A stretch of 64,000 nucleotides of DNA from Aculops lycopersici. Its lineage: Eukaryota; Arthropoda; Arachnida; Trombidiformes; Eriophyidae. Positions within the stretch are counted from its first letter, which is position 1; the number at the start of each line of letters is the position of its first letter. Below, piece after piece: positions 1-11,600 of this stretch. A program made the position numbers and the translations under genes. The notes under the pieces are model-generated. The model made no database searches. It was not told the DNA's origin and saw only the letters and a list, made by a program, of their open reading frames with translations. The stretch is taken from contig WNKI01000002.1 of the NCBI GenBank assembly GCA_015350385.1, positions 2,994,974 through 3,058,973 on the forward strand. Reading direction: 5' to 3'.

Positions 1-1690
1 GAGGGAGGGAGAGAGAAAGCGCAACGAAAGGAAAATGGAGAATCACGTGGTTAGTTTGCCTAGTGGTGGCTCGCGTCGCTTCGTTGATTTGAGGCTTAGA
101 TTTTGGTCTGGTGGTTCTTGTGCAGTTTTGCAAGTTTGCTATGCCTCAACACTGAAATAGGGCAACAATCAGACTGCCGGCAAGGGGTGGAAACTTATGA
201 GTTGTCGTGCCTGCGGGACGACAACTCGTAAGAGATCAAGATGACAACTTTTCCTCGATCCAACTTTCTCATCGAGTGATGAGTAAATCATTTTGAGGTG
301 CCTGCTAACCACTTGCTGCTGTTCAATTTACTCGCGCACCAGTTAATAACTTGCTAATTAGCCGATCGCCAAATTGAGTATACACTCTTTCTAAGCCTCT
401 TAAACTCAACTCTAGCTTTTAGGCAAAATTAGGGGAAAATCGAGTTTCGTAACTAACAGTTTGCTCCAAGCGGGAGACTATCAGTTGCAGGTCCATCTTT
501 AGCAGCCACTCAAATGGCTTTAGAAGCGAGAAGACCTCGAGTCTTTATCTTCCGGTCGGTTGCTCAGGGCCGCATTAATTCGGGGTAAACTAGCCGAACT
601 AACGGGCCGACCAAACAAGCGACCGACGAGCAAGTCACTTGGTTGGTTGTCGTCTTCATCGACTTGCCACAGCCGCCGTCACCATCGCCTCGCTGCCATG
701 ACTTCGATTTGCGCTGAGTGGCAACTAGCTCTCGCTTCCGGCGCCCCGAGTTGAGTTGCTAAGGGCACGAAGGAGCACAGCTTAGCTGTAAGTATCGACA
801 ATCGACTCTAACAACTTGCAATATGAACTTCCCCTCGTTGAGTTGCGACCTGAAGAGTCAGTGCAATCTCGGTGGTCTCGTTTTGCTGCAAGCTCTCTCT
901 CACTTTTATTTTGCTCCTGAGCAAATGCAAATGCAAGCGAGTTAGTTTGCACTTGTCGAGACAGTCGCACAACTACCGCTACCCCAATTCGACATGCCTC
1001 TCGCTTATCGCCAGCTAGACGCATAATGTAATATGCCTAACAAATCATCTCTCCCTCTCTCTTTGCTTCTCCAACTTTCTTCTTCTTTTTTCTCTTCAAA
1101 CTTGGCGACAACCGTCTACTTACAAGATGATTAAGTGGCGCCGCGGAGTTACGTCATCTTGGCGCGAAGGCAAGCAAACTCTGAAATCAAGAAGATCTCT
1201 CCAGACTTTCCGGTGCGAAAACTTTGCGGGCCCAGAGTAGTAAGGCGAAAAGGCTCCCCGTAAAGCTACTTAAGCTTCCGCTAGATTCAGCTCGGAGCGC
1301 AGACAAACGACAACTTCCGGATGCACTGGTTTGCCAAGCGGCTTGACTGTGGCCAGAGTTGGGCTTTAGTGCGTGAAGCAGCGCGCATATCATCTTGACA
1401 CCTTGCAGTCGGGTTTGGAAAGTTGCTTACTAGTGGTAGTAGTTTTGCACATAGTTTTCACATCTCCACATTTCACTCATGAACTTTCCTCTAGCTCGCA
1501 GCCTCGATGCGAAAATTTGCGAACGAGGAAGAGAGAGCGAGACGCAGCTGGCAAATGGAGCGGCAGTTGCAGTAGAATTGTGCGCCGAAACTCACGAACC
1601 AACCAGAGTAAAGGTAAAGGTAAAGGTGGTGAAATGGCCAGTCACTTATAGCTGGCCACCAACAATAACTTTCTTGGCTGCCGCGTGTGT

Positions 1691-1698
1691 TATAAATA
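1691..1698 (+). promoter_or_regulatory. TATA-like box
   Basis: TATAAATA lies about 40 bases before a GA-rich run, in the upstream region of the receptor gene. Its position would suit a promoter for a long 5' leader. This is a motif match only, with no transcript support. Confidence 0.25.
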
Positions 1699-1729
1699 AG
1701 CTGCTTGTTGAGCCGAGAAGCAAAAGTTG

Positions 1730-1758
1730 GAGAGAGAGAGAAAGAGAGAGGGAGAGAG
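1730..1758. repeat. GA microsatellite
   Basis: An interrupted run of GA dinucleotides. In arthropods GA runs in promoters can bind GAGA factor, but nothing here shows that use. Confidence 0.7.
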
Positions 1759-4080
1759 CGACTCACTTGGTTGGTTTTGGAACGAGCCGAAGCTAGAGAA
1801 TGACTGAAATTTTTCTTCCTCTAGTGGTGCTAGTGGTCGCTGCGCTGGAAATCTCACGACACGGAAGCACAACAGGCGGCCAGATTAATGGGGTCCCTTA
1901 CCTGTGCCGGTGCTCACCTGTGCCCACTTGTGAGCTAGCGGTGGACTCACAAGCGCTAGCTGTTTGATTGCTAATTTTTCCACTCCCCTTCGTTTGCTCG
2001 ATTCTTAGCTCAACCCTGCACCCGAAACTCAGGATAATTGAGTGGCGCGTAAATGAGAGTTTCTATCGAGAGTCAATTGAGTTCAGATTGATTTTCCTCC
2101 TCTCGACCAAGAATTTCTTGGACAAAATAACTGCACATCCAGTTGTTCGGGCGAATATGTTCATTAGGCAACTCGATCATTGAGCAAGCAGTCGTTTTTT
2201 GTGGAGGTGTGGTTTAGTGAGTAGAGGATGAGAGATAGAGAAAGCATTTGCCGGTTTGCTGACTGGCGCAAATGATATTCAGACCATTCGAATTCTGGCT
2301 TGGAACTGCGCTTAACTGGTTGGGGCAAATTTGTTTATGAATGGAGCGACGAGTTCGTGATAAGAATTTGAGCTGCACACCAAATGCTCGTGGCTCGAGC
2401 TGTTGGCAAACATCATCATTTTGTTGCCTGTCTTTTAGCCTATTGGTCATCTTGTCGCCGAGGGACTAAACGGAACCCAACCGGACCGAAGCAAGCAGCT
2501 TACATAGCGACACATTCAAAAATCGTATCTAATACACTCTACTACGTTTTACGCGACGAGAGCATAGAAGAGAATCTCTCGCTTAAGGCAGCAAGAGAAA
2601 GAAAGCAAGGGAAACAGGGAGGAAATATGCATGCATTTTAAGCAGCTCTTTCGGTCTGTCGCAGAATAGAGACGACGAGTTCGGCGAGCTAGCCGGACTG
2701 ACCAACTTCCGGTGCGCGTGGAGTCTCTGACTACCACGAAAGCGAGTCTAGTTTTTGGTTGCGAAGAAGTCGCTTTTAGTTGCCTCATTCGTGCAGTCAG
2801 CTGGATTCGTGCATCCCAGCCGCCAACTAACATCACGGGAGAGAGACAGAGAGATAGCAACACTAGCTATGTGTCCAGTGGAAGCATAGCGCGCGGTTTT
2901 CGACAAACTTCCTGTCGATTTGAACTTTACGCAATTGAGCATTCAACGGAAATAAATAACCACCACAACTCCAGTCAGACTACTAACTCTTATCGTCGTC
3001 TTTATCCCCGTCACTTTCGTGATGGTCGTCACACTACTGCACCAAACAAACTGACGACCACCACCAACAACAACCACGACTATGAAACACTAACAAACTG
3101 GACCGCGCCACTTGCTATCAGCGCACTTGCCAATGGCCAACGGCGACAAATGAACAGCACACAGATAGAGACTACAGGGTAGAGGCACCGTGAAGCACGC
3201 GCTTGTAAGCTAGCAACCACTTGTCCTGCGGTCAGCTTTCGAGCTGATGGTATGAAATTTGCTCTTAAATCGAGACAGCGGCAAATGCGCAACCGTGTGC
3301 TGATAACTCGAGCCACTCGATTGGCCATTTTGGTTTGCTAGATCATTTATCATTGCACTGCATAAGAGAGACTAAGAGGAGGCAACGATACAAGCGGGCT
3401 CATGTTAAAGCAACAACCAGAACAAATGCATCGCAGCAAACTGTACTGAGCATACACATCTACGCGTGGAATTTTATAGAAAATTTATTTAAAATACTGA
3501 ACAAGACATAGCATCAATAGAAGCAATAGCGAAAGAATTTCAAAATTTTATCTCCCTCCCCCCTCGACTTACTCCCCCCACAGTCCCAATCCACAGCCAC
3601 CTTATCAAGTTCCGGCGACCAACTCAGCTGGTAAGGCGGAATCATGTGGCGCGCGGTTGGCGGCCGCAGCCACCGGAAGTGGCGAAGAAGGAGGAGGAGG
3701 AACGAGGTTCGAGTTTTAAGAGATAAAATTAAAGGGGAAACTGGATTGTTATTAGTGAGTTACCAAAATGATCATCATGAAGAAGACGACGACGACCATG
3801 ATGACGTAATGCAATTATACTGCGCGCCGATTGTCTGTGATCTAGTTACTCTAGTTATTCCTATTAATGGAAGCAAGCAGAGGAGTAGTACCCGAAGAAA
3901 GAAACCTTTGATTTGGGGGGCTGAAAAATTTGGCGCCATGAGGAGATGGAGAGGAGGGCAAAAGTGGGGGCAAAAGTTGCGCTCGCGGCTCATGGAATCA
4001 CTGAGTTCGATCGTCATTTTTCATTCGATAATTTGCCACAAAATGGTAAACTTGCTCGTTTTGAGTCCGAATCGTTGCTC

Positions 4081-4104
4081 GTTGTTGTTGTTGTTGTTGT
4101 TGTT
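4081..4104. repeat. GTT trinucleotide microsatellite
   Basis: Eight perfect GTT units. In the open frame running through it they encode poly-Leu, which creates a signal-peptide-like hydrophobic core after the Met at 4043. Confidence 0.8.
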
Positions 4105-7100
4105 AGTATCGTTGTTGCCTTCCTTGTTGCTATCAGAATTCCACGAGCAGCACAACAATAGACAACGAGAAGAGAGCCGGAAGCGGAAGTTTGTTGCCGC
4201 AGCTCGCAGCGTCGGTCCAATTGATAATGTAATTTGGCAACAACACTCCACTGGACGCCAGCGAGTTAACGATCGACTTGTAAGTGCAGCGGCGCTGGCG
4301 TCGGAAGAAACCATCAGTCCGATTTCATTGTTGCTGGAAACAAATTTAAAATGGCCCACCAATACAAAGTCCAAGACCATGACGTCAACATTCTCTCGCC
4401 TTGGCCATTATGGTTTCAACCCATTTGTCTGTTGGTCTTGGGAGGAGCAGCAACAGTGCCGCCGCTACTATCGCTATAACAACAACCGCCACTGCAAAGA
4501 CCAGAGGCAGCCACCCGTCGCCAAATATCATGTCGTCAGCTGGCCCAACACTGCGTCTTGTGCCACTAAATGCCACCCCTCTAGTGCCATTAGAAGTTTT
4601 GCAAAAATTGAATCGGATGCTCGAGTCGTCGTTGTGACAAGCGGTGGTTGCGCTTTCTGCCGCAACTTCCGGTTTTTTAGCAACAAAATCATTACCAAGC
4701 ACATGGCAGCACCAACAAAGACAACATCACCACAAGCCACCAGTGTGCCAACACTTGTGCGAGCGGCAGCAGCAGCAAACATAACGAGCCGTGATAGAGC
4801 CACTTTAAAAACGGTAGTTTGCAGCGGCGCCACTAACAGCAACCAGAGCAACTATCACAACGACGACAAAGTTCTATTGGTAGAAAACGACCGAAAAGAA
4901 AGAGAAGAGGAAGAGGATGAGGCGACACTTAACTCGATGGCTCGGCCGCTAGCTCTATCGTCTCCGTCTTTACAGTCGCTTCGGGTTTCCAACAACCGGA
5001 AGTGGCATGAGGGAAGGGAGCGAGAGCAAGTGGTCTTTGGTCTAGTCGAAGCACAACATTCTGCTGCTAGAAGCTTAAGTTCGAGTGGTCTCATAATAAT
5101 AGTGGAAACAAGACGAGGAAAGTGGATTCGACGGCTGCCACGAAGATTGAGACCAAGACTGAGTCCGAGTTGCGTCACATTTGAGTTTGCGCGCGAAGAG
5201 ATTAGGCAGCAACGACGACAACATCAACAACGGCTCTGGCGCCAATGGAACAGGAAGCCACAAGCCACCATGCAAATTGTTGGCACTCGCTCGTCTTGGG
5301 CATTGTCTTCGTCATTGGTGTTGCCGTTTCCGTTCGTTCTGCATTCAGCTTTGCCTCCGCCTTTACTCGTCGACGATTATGTCAACCTCTACCGTAGCAA
5401 CGAGGGAGGCAAGGCACAAGTTGGCTTGCAAGTCACCCAAATTTCCCCCTCCCCCGAGTCGAACGGAACAACGGAGCCACGGACATATAGCACAGGTAAG
5501 TCGGCAGCGAGCTTACAGAAGTTGGGACATCAGCAGCAACAACAACGAGGCTACCGATTGTATAATGGGATGCTGCAGCAACTCGAGCTCCAACCAACGA
5601 CTGCCAGTGCCACTGTCATTGTCTCTGTTGCTACCTGCGCTGCCATCACCACCGCCAATTCCACGGCTCGCGCCACTGAGAAGCTCAAGAGGAGAAGCCA
5701 GAGCAGCTTGCGAGAGCAGCGATGGGATAAGCTTGTCATTTGTAATAGCGAGCAGGTTGCTATTAGCAGGTTGCTGTTGCAACTAGCTGTCTCTTACCTG
5801 CTTGCAGTCGGTCTCATTAGGACCAACGACAACAGCAACGGCACAGGTAACTACAAGCGGCCGAATGAAAACTTGCACAACCAGAAGCCCGGGAGCAAAG
5901 ACACCAATCGACTAGTCGGCAACTTGCGGTTTCGGCCACTCGATTGTGGCCGCAACCTGGATGCCCAAAGTTGTGCCATAAATAGAACCAGCCAAATTAA
6001 GCAGGATGATCATGATAACCTGAGCATCACCAGCAGCAGTAGGAGTAGTGGTGGCCGAAATAGCAACACCAAACGCAAGCCAAGGAAACTTACCTCGACG
6101 GCAACGAGGAAGACGCTAGCAAATGGGACGCTTGAATTCTCAAGAGTCCAAAGGCTGAAATTGATTACACCTGTCGTTGGCTCACGGCGAATAGCAGCCT
6201 CGTGGTTTTGGTTGGTGTCGTCGTCGGAAAGCTTAACTTGGTTAGCGACTAGATGGCACCTGAAGCAGTTACCTTCGCCGCACCAGAAGCCGCAAATTGA
6301 AGTGTTTGCTTGGGAGTCGGGCGGGTTCCGCAATTGGAGTTGTCGCGCTAAAGTTGGAAGATGGGAAGCAAACGAGACTCGATGGAAACAACGACCGTTA
6401 GGCGACAACCAAAATGAGCGAATGGAACCCATTTACCTGGTTACCAGCTCATTTGAGTTAGCATCAGTCGGACAAAAGACAAGAGTCGAGCCAACAACAA
6501 ACTCAAGTCCAATTACCAGCGACTTAGCGTCAAAAGTCCAGCTTAAATTTAGACAAATTTTGCATGACGTTGGCGCGCTGAACTCGAAGGCGTCGCAGCT
6601 TCTCCTTCTCGGGCAGCCCGCGGCGCTTTCCCGACCTTGCCACGCCTCCTCGGGCTCGATCACCCGATGGCATGCATCGCAAAGTGGCGGGATTATGAGT
6701 TACGCTTGTGGAAAGCCCGAGGGTCCAACTAGACACAAGGCCAATGTTATTGGCGAGCAGATCCCTCAAACTTGTCGCTATGCATCATTGGCTCAGCACG
6801 CTGCCATCAAACTAAAGTCGCTAGGCGAGGGGCAAGCCACTCAAGGCCAAACAGCGAAGGTTAAGGTTTCTGATGCATGTAAGGGTGGAGAGAAGTTTCC
6901 CGTTGTACTTGAGTACAATCGCGATAATCGCATGCAAATTGTGCTTTGCAAAGCAACGGATCTTCGCCACAGTTGCACCACTTTTATTGGAGGCTCGTTG
7001 GAGAGAGCAATTTCGCCTGGACATGGTAGCACAACAAAAGCCACCAAGGGAAATGGTGAACTTGAACCAACAACTTGTCCCTCTGATTGCAGTGATTGCA

Positions 7101-8249
7101 ATCAGTCAACTCGAGCGACCACAACGATGGCGATGAAGACAAAAGCGAATCTGACATGCACGCCGACGACTGAAAAGGTCGAAAGTGAGCACGAAAACGC
7201 CAAAGTCAATTTGACTTGTCAATGTAACTTCCAAACGAAACGACGACAACCTCGACTACGACATGATAATCAAGCGACTATTATTATGACACTCCATGCG
7301 AGAGCAAGCCAAATGACACAAAGTAGTGGGCAAATCAACACCCACTCGTCGGCGGCTGGCCAGTGGTTGGTGTTTGTTGTCAACATAGCTGATGATTGTT
7401 ATTATTATTGTTATGAATCTCACTGTCATTCCCCACAACAACAGCCACCACCACCAACAGCACTAGCGATCGAATCAATGGCTGGCGCCCAGGAGATTTG
7501 GTTACGTCATTCCGGTTTAAGATTCATTATTGGTCGTCGGTGTTTCTGTTACTCGCTTGCTACGCGTCTAACATGTGCACCGAAGTTAACAGTTAGCTTG
7601 GCGTTGGCTTTTAGCCAACTCGCCAGGCCAATCAAACGGACGACAGAGTCGATGGGTAAATTTGGTGGCGGCGACAGTGGCCGCGACGGCAGACGCCTCA
7701 TCATGCTAATGCAATGGGACCTAGCGACCTGCCGCCAGACTGGCGCCCATAGGCGAGCGCGACTCAAATCGCAGCCACTAACAGTAACAACACTAAACGC
7801 TGGCGGCTCCGATAGCACCAGACGTGAGCGCGCTTATCACATTAGATGTTGTCATTACAATAGAAGTGGGAGCAACACCACCAACAGTCAGTGCAATGAT
7901 GACGGTGATTATTACTATTACCATTACTACGACTTCCATTGCGCCACTTTGCCATCGGCTCGGTGGCGGCGGCGGCGGCCACTGGCTGCGATTGTTGCGA
8001 GCAAAAGGGTGGAAGAGGAGAAGGCTAACAAAGAGGCCGGCAACATGCAAACTAGCGACCACTCGCTGGCCGACGAGAAGCTTGCCAGCCTTGAGTTTGC
8101 CAGCAAAAGGGGCGGAGCTAGTCAGGGGCAATGGCAGACAGCACTGCCGCGCCAACAGGGCCGAAAAGGAGCGGTAGGTGGTTGCTGTTGCTGCTGTTTC
8201 CGTGGATCGCTAGATAGCCGACCAACAAGCGCGACAACAACCACTGACC

Positions 8250-8275
8250 ACAACAACAACAACAACAACAACAAC
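8250..8275. repeat. CAA/AAC trinucleotide microsatellite
   Basis: A run of AAC units giving eight Asn in the open frame. It is one of many CAA/GTT-class runs in the window. Confidence 0.8.
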
Positions 8276-8668
8276 TCCGCCTCCTCGAATTTCCGAAAGC
8301 CGCAGCCGCAGCAGCAACGACAACAACCCGAACTAGAACTAGAGCGGCTCAAATTAATCACTGACCGCAGTGGTGGTGGTGAGCTTAAGTTTCATGAGTG
8401 CCATTGTTGTTCCGGTTTTCTTGGTTATCATTGTCAGTGTTGTTCCCGCTGTTGCTGTTGCTGTTGTTTCAAAGACAAGGGAAAAGAGGAGCCACTCGAA
8501 CGGACGCAAGAGCGAGGACATCAGCAAGGGTGCCGCCCACTTGCCGACAAAGTGGGCGTGGCCCTAGAACTGGTGTTATCTCATTTATTTGTGCTGCTCT
8601 CGTTCTGCTTGGCTGAAAAATTACAAAGATCTGGCGGGAAATTTAGCAAGCAGAAGCAAGTCGAGTGG

Positions 8669-11600
8669 ATGAGTTGGCTCACCCTACGCGCTGTGTGCCT
8701 CTATGGTTGTCTAATTATGACAGCGACAACAACTAAGATAGCAACAGCAACACCAACAGCGACAACTCAAGCAATCGAGAATAGAAAGATCAATTCGAGT
8801 GCTCAGCTAGGCACTGGTTCAGTGGTGTTCGCAGATTCACCGAGTGGCGGTAACCAACTACTACTTCCGGTTGACATGCAACCACCGATCTTGTCAACCT
8901 TGAGCTTTGGCCGGCCATCGATCATTGGGACGGATGCGGGAAATTTCGGTCAGTCACCAGAGGGAGGTCAAGTTTTGTTGCTGCGTCCCATTGGAAGTAA
9001 TGAGAAGTTTTTCAAGAGTGAAGGAGTCAGTGGCGGTCATTTAGACAACACCAGCGACAACAATAACTCTTTGGTCAGCGTGAAGCCGAAGGACCTAGAG
9101 ATAAGTTGGTGGCGCCAAGCGGAAGTGACAGCGACGAGAACCAATAATAATGGCCCTGTAGCTGAGCAACGAGGCAAAAGCCGACAGCAAGCCCAACAAC
9201 CACCACCACGACAACGACAACTTCAGCGACCACGACTATCACGAAACATGGACGATAACAATGAGCTTGGAGATCATAACAAGCAGCGACCAATACATAA
9301 CTTATCCTCTGGATCGCCGCTCGTGGAGTTGGACTCTAACTTTAGCTTGTCGTTGTTTTCCACTGAGACCAGAAGGCAACTTCAAGTGGTTGCCAGTCAA
9401 GGGAGGCAACCAGATCCAGAGCAGTTTCATGTAGGCCACCGGAAGAGGGGAGTGGAGCAAGTGAGTGGTAGAGTTGAAGGCGGGAGTCGACGACGACTAG
9501 TCAGCGGATTGGATTTAGTCGGACATCAGCACGGGCGAAAACAGCTCGAGCGACGAAGCTCAGATGTAAAAAGATTTGATAAGATCAATGGAATGGACGA
9601 TCAAATGGACAAAGACTACAACATTGAGTATGAGACGTTGAAAAGTCTACTCGATGTCGCGCCGTCAGCAGCAACTATAGAACCTGCAGCGAGGACAACT
9701 CAAGCTCAATCGTCCACGGAGTTTGTTCTGGGGAACAAGCCATTTGCTTTTAACGCCACTTCTATCGCTAGATCAAAAGTTGGAGTTGCTGGCGACAGTC
9801 AGCAAGTTGTCGAGAAAAAGCGACGCCACATTCAGGCCAACGAGTGGAGCCAGCGCCAGACAAGTGGACGGCCCGCGGCGGCGACAGCGTTGGTTGCGAC
9901 CACGCCGACCGGAAGTCGATCGACTGGACACTATGAAGGGCGCACTGAGAATAGCAATGGAAATGTAACGGCAACCACGACAACTGCCCGTCATTCGGGT
10001 CACGATCAAGAGCTCGTTAGCTGGACGCCGCCGGGTTTTGTTGGCAGAGCAGTGGGCCGGCGAGGGCAGCATGTTGTCGATGATCATGATGATGATCATG
10101 ATGATGATCATGATGATGATCATGATGATGATCATGATGATGATATCGTCAGTGGCTCCGCCGGTCCGACTGCAACAACCGCCGCCAAGACTCCAAGTCT
10201 CCGGCTGGAAGCTGAAGATCGATGGCCAAAGTTGGAAAAGCTGCATAGGGGTTACATGAGCAACACAATTGTTAGGCGCTCGCTTGTTGTCGGTCTGGAC
10301 GGCAAGCAGCAGCAGCGAGCAGCCAACCGGAAGTCGGCGCCAAGAACCAAGTCCTATGGCCACAACGGCTTTGATGTTCGGCCTCTGGGAAATATGGTCA
10401 CTGCAATTGGTGACGAAGAGCGAGGTTTGCGAGAAGATGGAAACGACGACGACGTTGATCGAGACTTTGAAGAGAATAATCATCATCGTCGACATGAACA
10501 ACTCATCTCGGCGTCGAGTTTGCTACCATCATTTGGTCAAACATCTAACTCAATCCTGTCCAACGGCAATTCACTCATCTCCACTCAAGCCTCCGGTTCA
10601 ATTGGACAAGAGTGTCCACGTGAATGCTCTTGTACCTGGAAGAATGGAAAACAGTTTGCCGATTGCTCGCGACAGCAGCATCCAACGCAACCTCTTGTCA
10701 AAGTACCCCAGGGTTTGGATCCTCTTTTGCAAGTGCTCAACTTAACCAACAACCACCTGCGCGAGTTACCCGAGTCCGTATTCCATGGATTGAATTTAAA
10801 CAACTTGCAACGCATCTACTTGTCGCACAATCAAATGAAAAGCATCCATCGGCGGGCATTTGAGTCGCTGAAACTGGTTGTAGAGCTCGACTTTTCATGG
10901 AACCGTTTGCACTCAGTTCCGCTGGCTCAAATTAAACACTTATCTCTGCTTAGGAGACTCTCAATGCGAGGCAACCACTTGTTTGCTCTCACTGAGAGCA
11001 CCTTTGCTGGCGAGGGTTTAAATGTTACATCACCACCAGGATCGAGCGAAAACTACGATGGCGACGATGATGATCAGTCGACGGAGTCAACGAGGAACCA
11101 GAGACTAGCGAAGCGTCAAATGCTCAGACTCTATGAAACTTATCCCGAATTAACCAGTGCTTTAGTGCGCGAGGATCTCATAAGCTCGGGTTCCAATATG
11201 GGCCAAGACGATGGGTCAATTATTGGCCGTGGTTTCTTTAGTTTGCACATTGAGGATACGCGAGAGCAAAACATGGAAAATCTGCAAGCTCAAGCGCTGA
11301 GATCCCTGGTGAATCAGATACAAGATTTGGAAAGTCAAGCGAATCAGTTGGACAACCAAACGATTGACCTAGAGGCGAACCCAACGGATCTACAACAAAC
11401 GGAGAGTACGCAAAACAACGACCACTTGCTTCTAGGTGGCTACTTCAGTCAGCTCCAAGAGCTCGACTTTGGCCATTGCTCCTTGCGTTACATTAAGTGG
11501 ACGACAATGCGTCGCTTAAGTCAACTGAAACGCCTGCTATTAGATGGAAACCACTTAAGGTAAATACCTGTACCGATATTTGTACTGTCAATTGATGCTC

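Larger units (their letters stand above)
1..3643. other. gene-poor upstream region
   Basis: I see no convincing gene here. The reading frames present are short, rich in Ser, Arg and Asn, and lack recognisable domains. The longest, about 156 codons at 2712-3182, ends in Asn/Thr-rich sequence typical of this genome's non-coding DNA. The stretch carries GA microsatellites, a TATA-like box at 1691 and two copies of the 8-mer ACTTCCGG (1313 and 2705). It most likely holds the promoter and 5' untranslated exons of the kekkon-like receptor gene downstream. Confidence 0.5.
3644..8668 (+). other. 1675-codon stop-free extension upstream of the kekkon-like receptor
   Basis: From an ATG at 3644, directly after an in-frame TAA at 3632, the frame stays open without one stop until it enters the receptor coding sequence at 8669. 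The other two plus frames and the minus frames over the same DNA are broken at least every 60 to 240 codons. The translated sequence looks unlike a normal domain protein. It has poly-Leu from a GTT microsatellite (4081-4104), poly-Cys runs (around 8185 and 8455), poly-Asn (8250-8275), poly-Tyr (around 7910), and hydrophobic stretches near residues 134-163 and 1640-1660. A good splice donor (CAG|GTAAGT) occurs at about 5495, so parts may be intronic. It is either a giant N-terminal extension, a separate leader product, or a stop-depleted 5' region. I leave it out of the main CDS because the signal-peptide Met at 8669 is the more conventional start. Confidence 0.5.

Noticed and set aside
2712..3182. 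156-codon plus-strand frame upstream of the receptor
   Set aside because: Polar low-complexity sequence with no domain and no splice link in phase; more likely 5' UTR.
5181..5786. 201-codon plus-strand frame
   Set aside because: A shadow of the long open frame, with poly-Ser/Leu composition and no domain.
9773..10501. 242-codon minus-strand frame
   Set aside because: It is the antisense shadow of the DDHD minisatellite region (Ile-Met repeats) inside the receptor exon.
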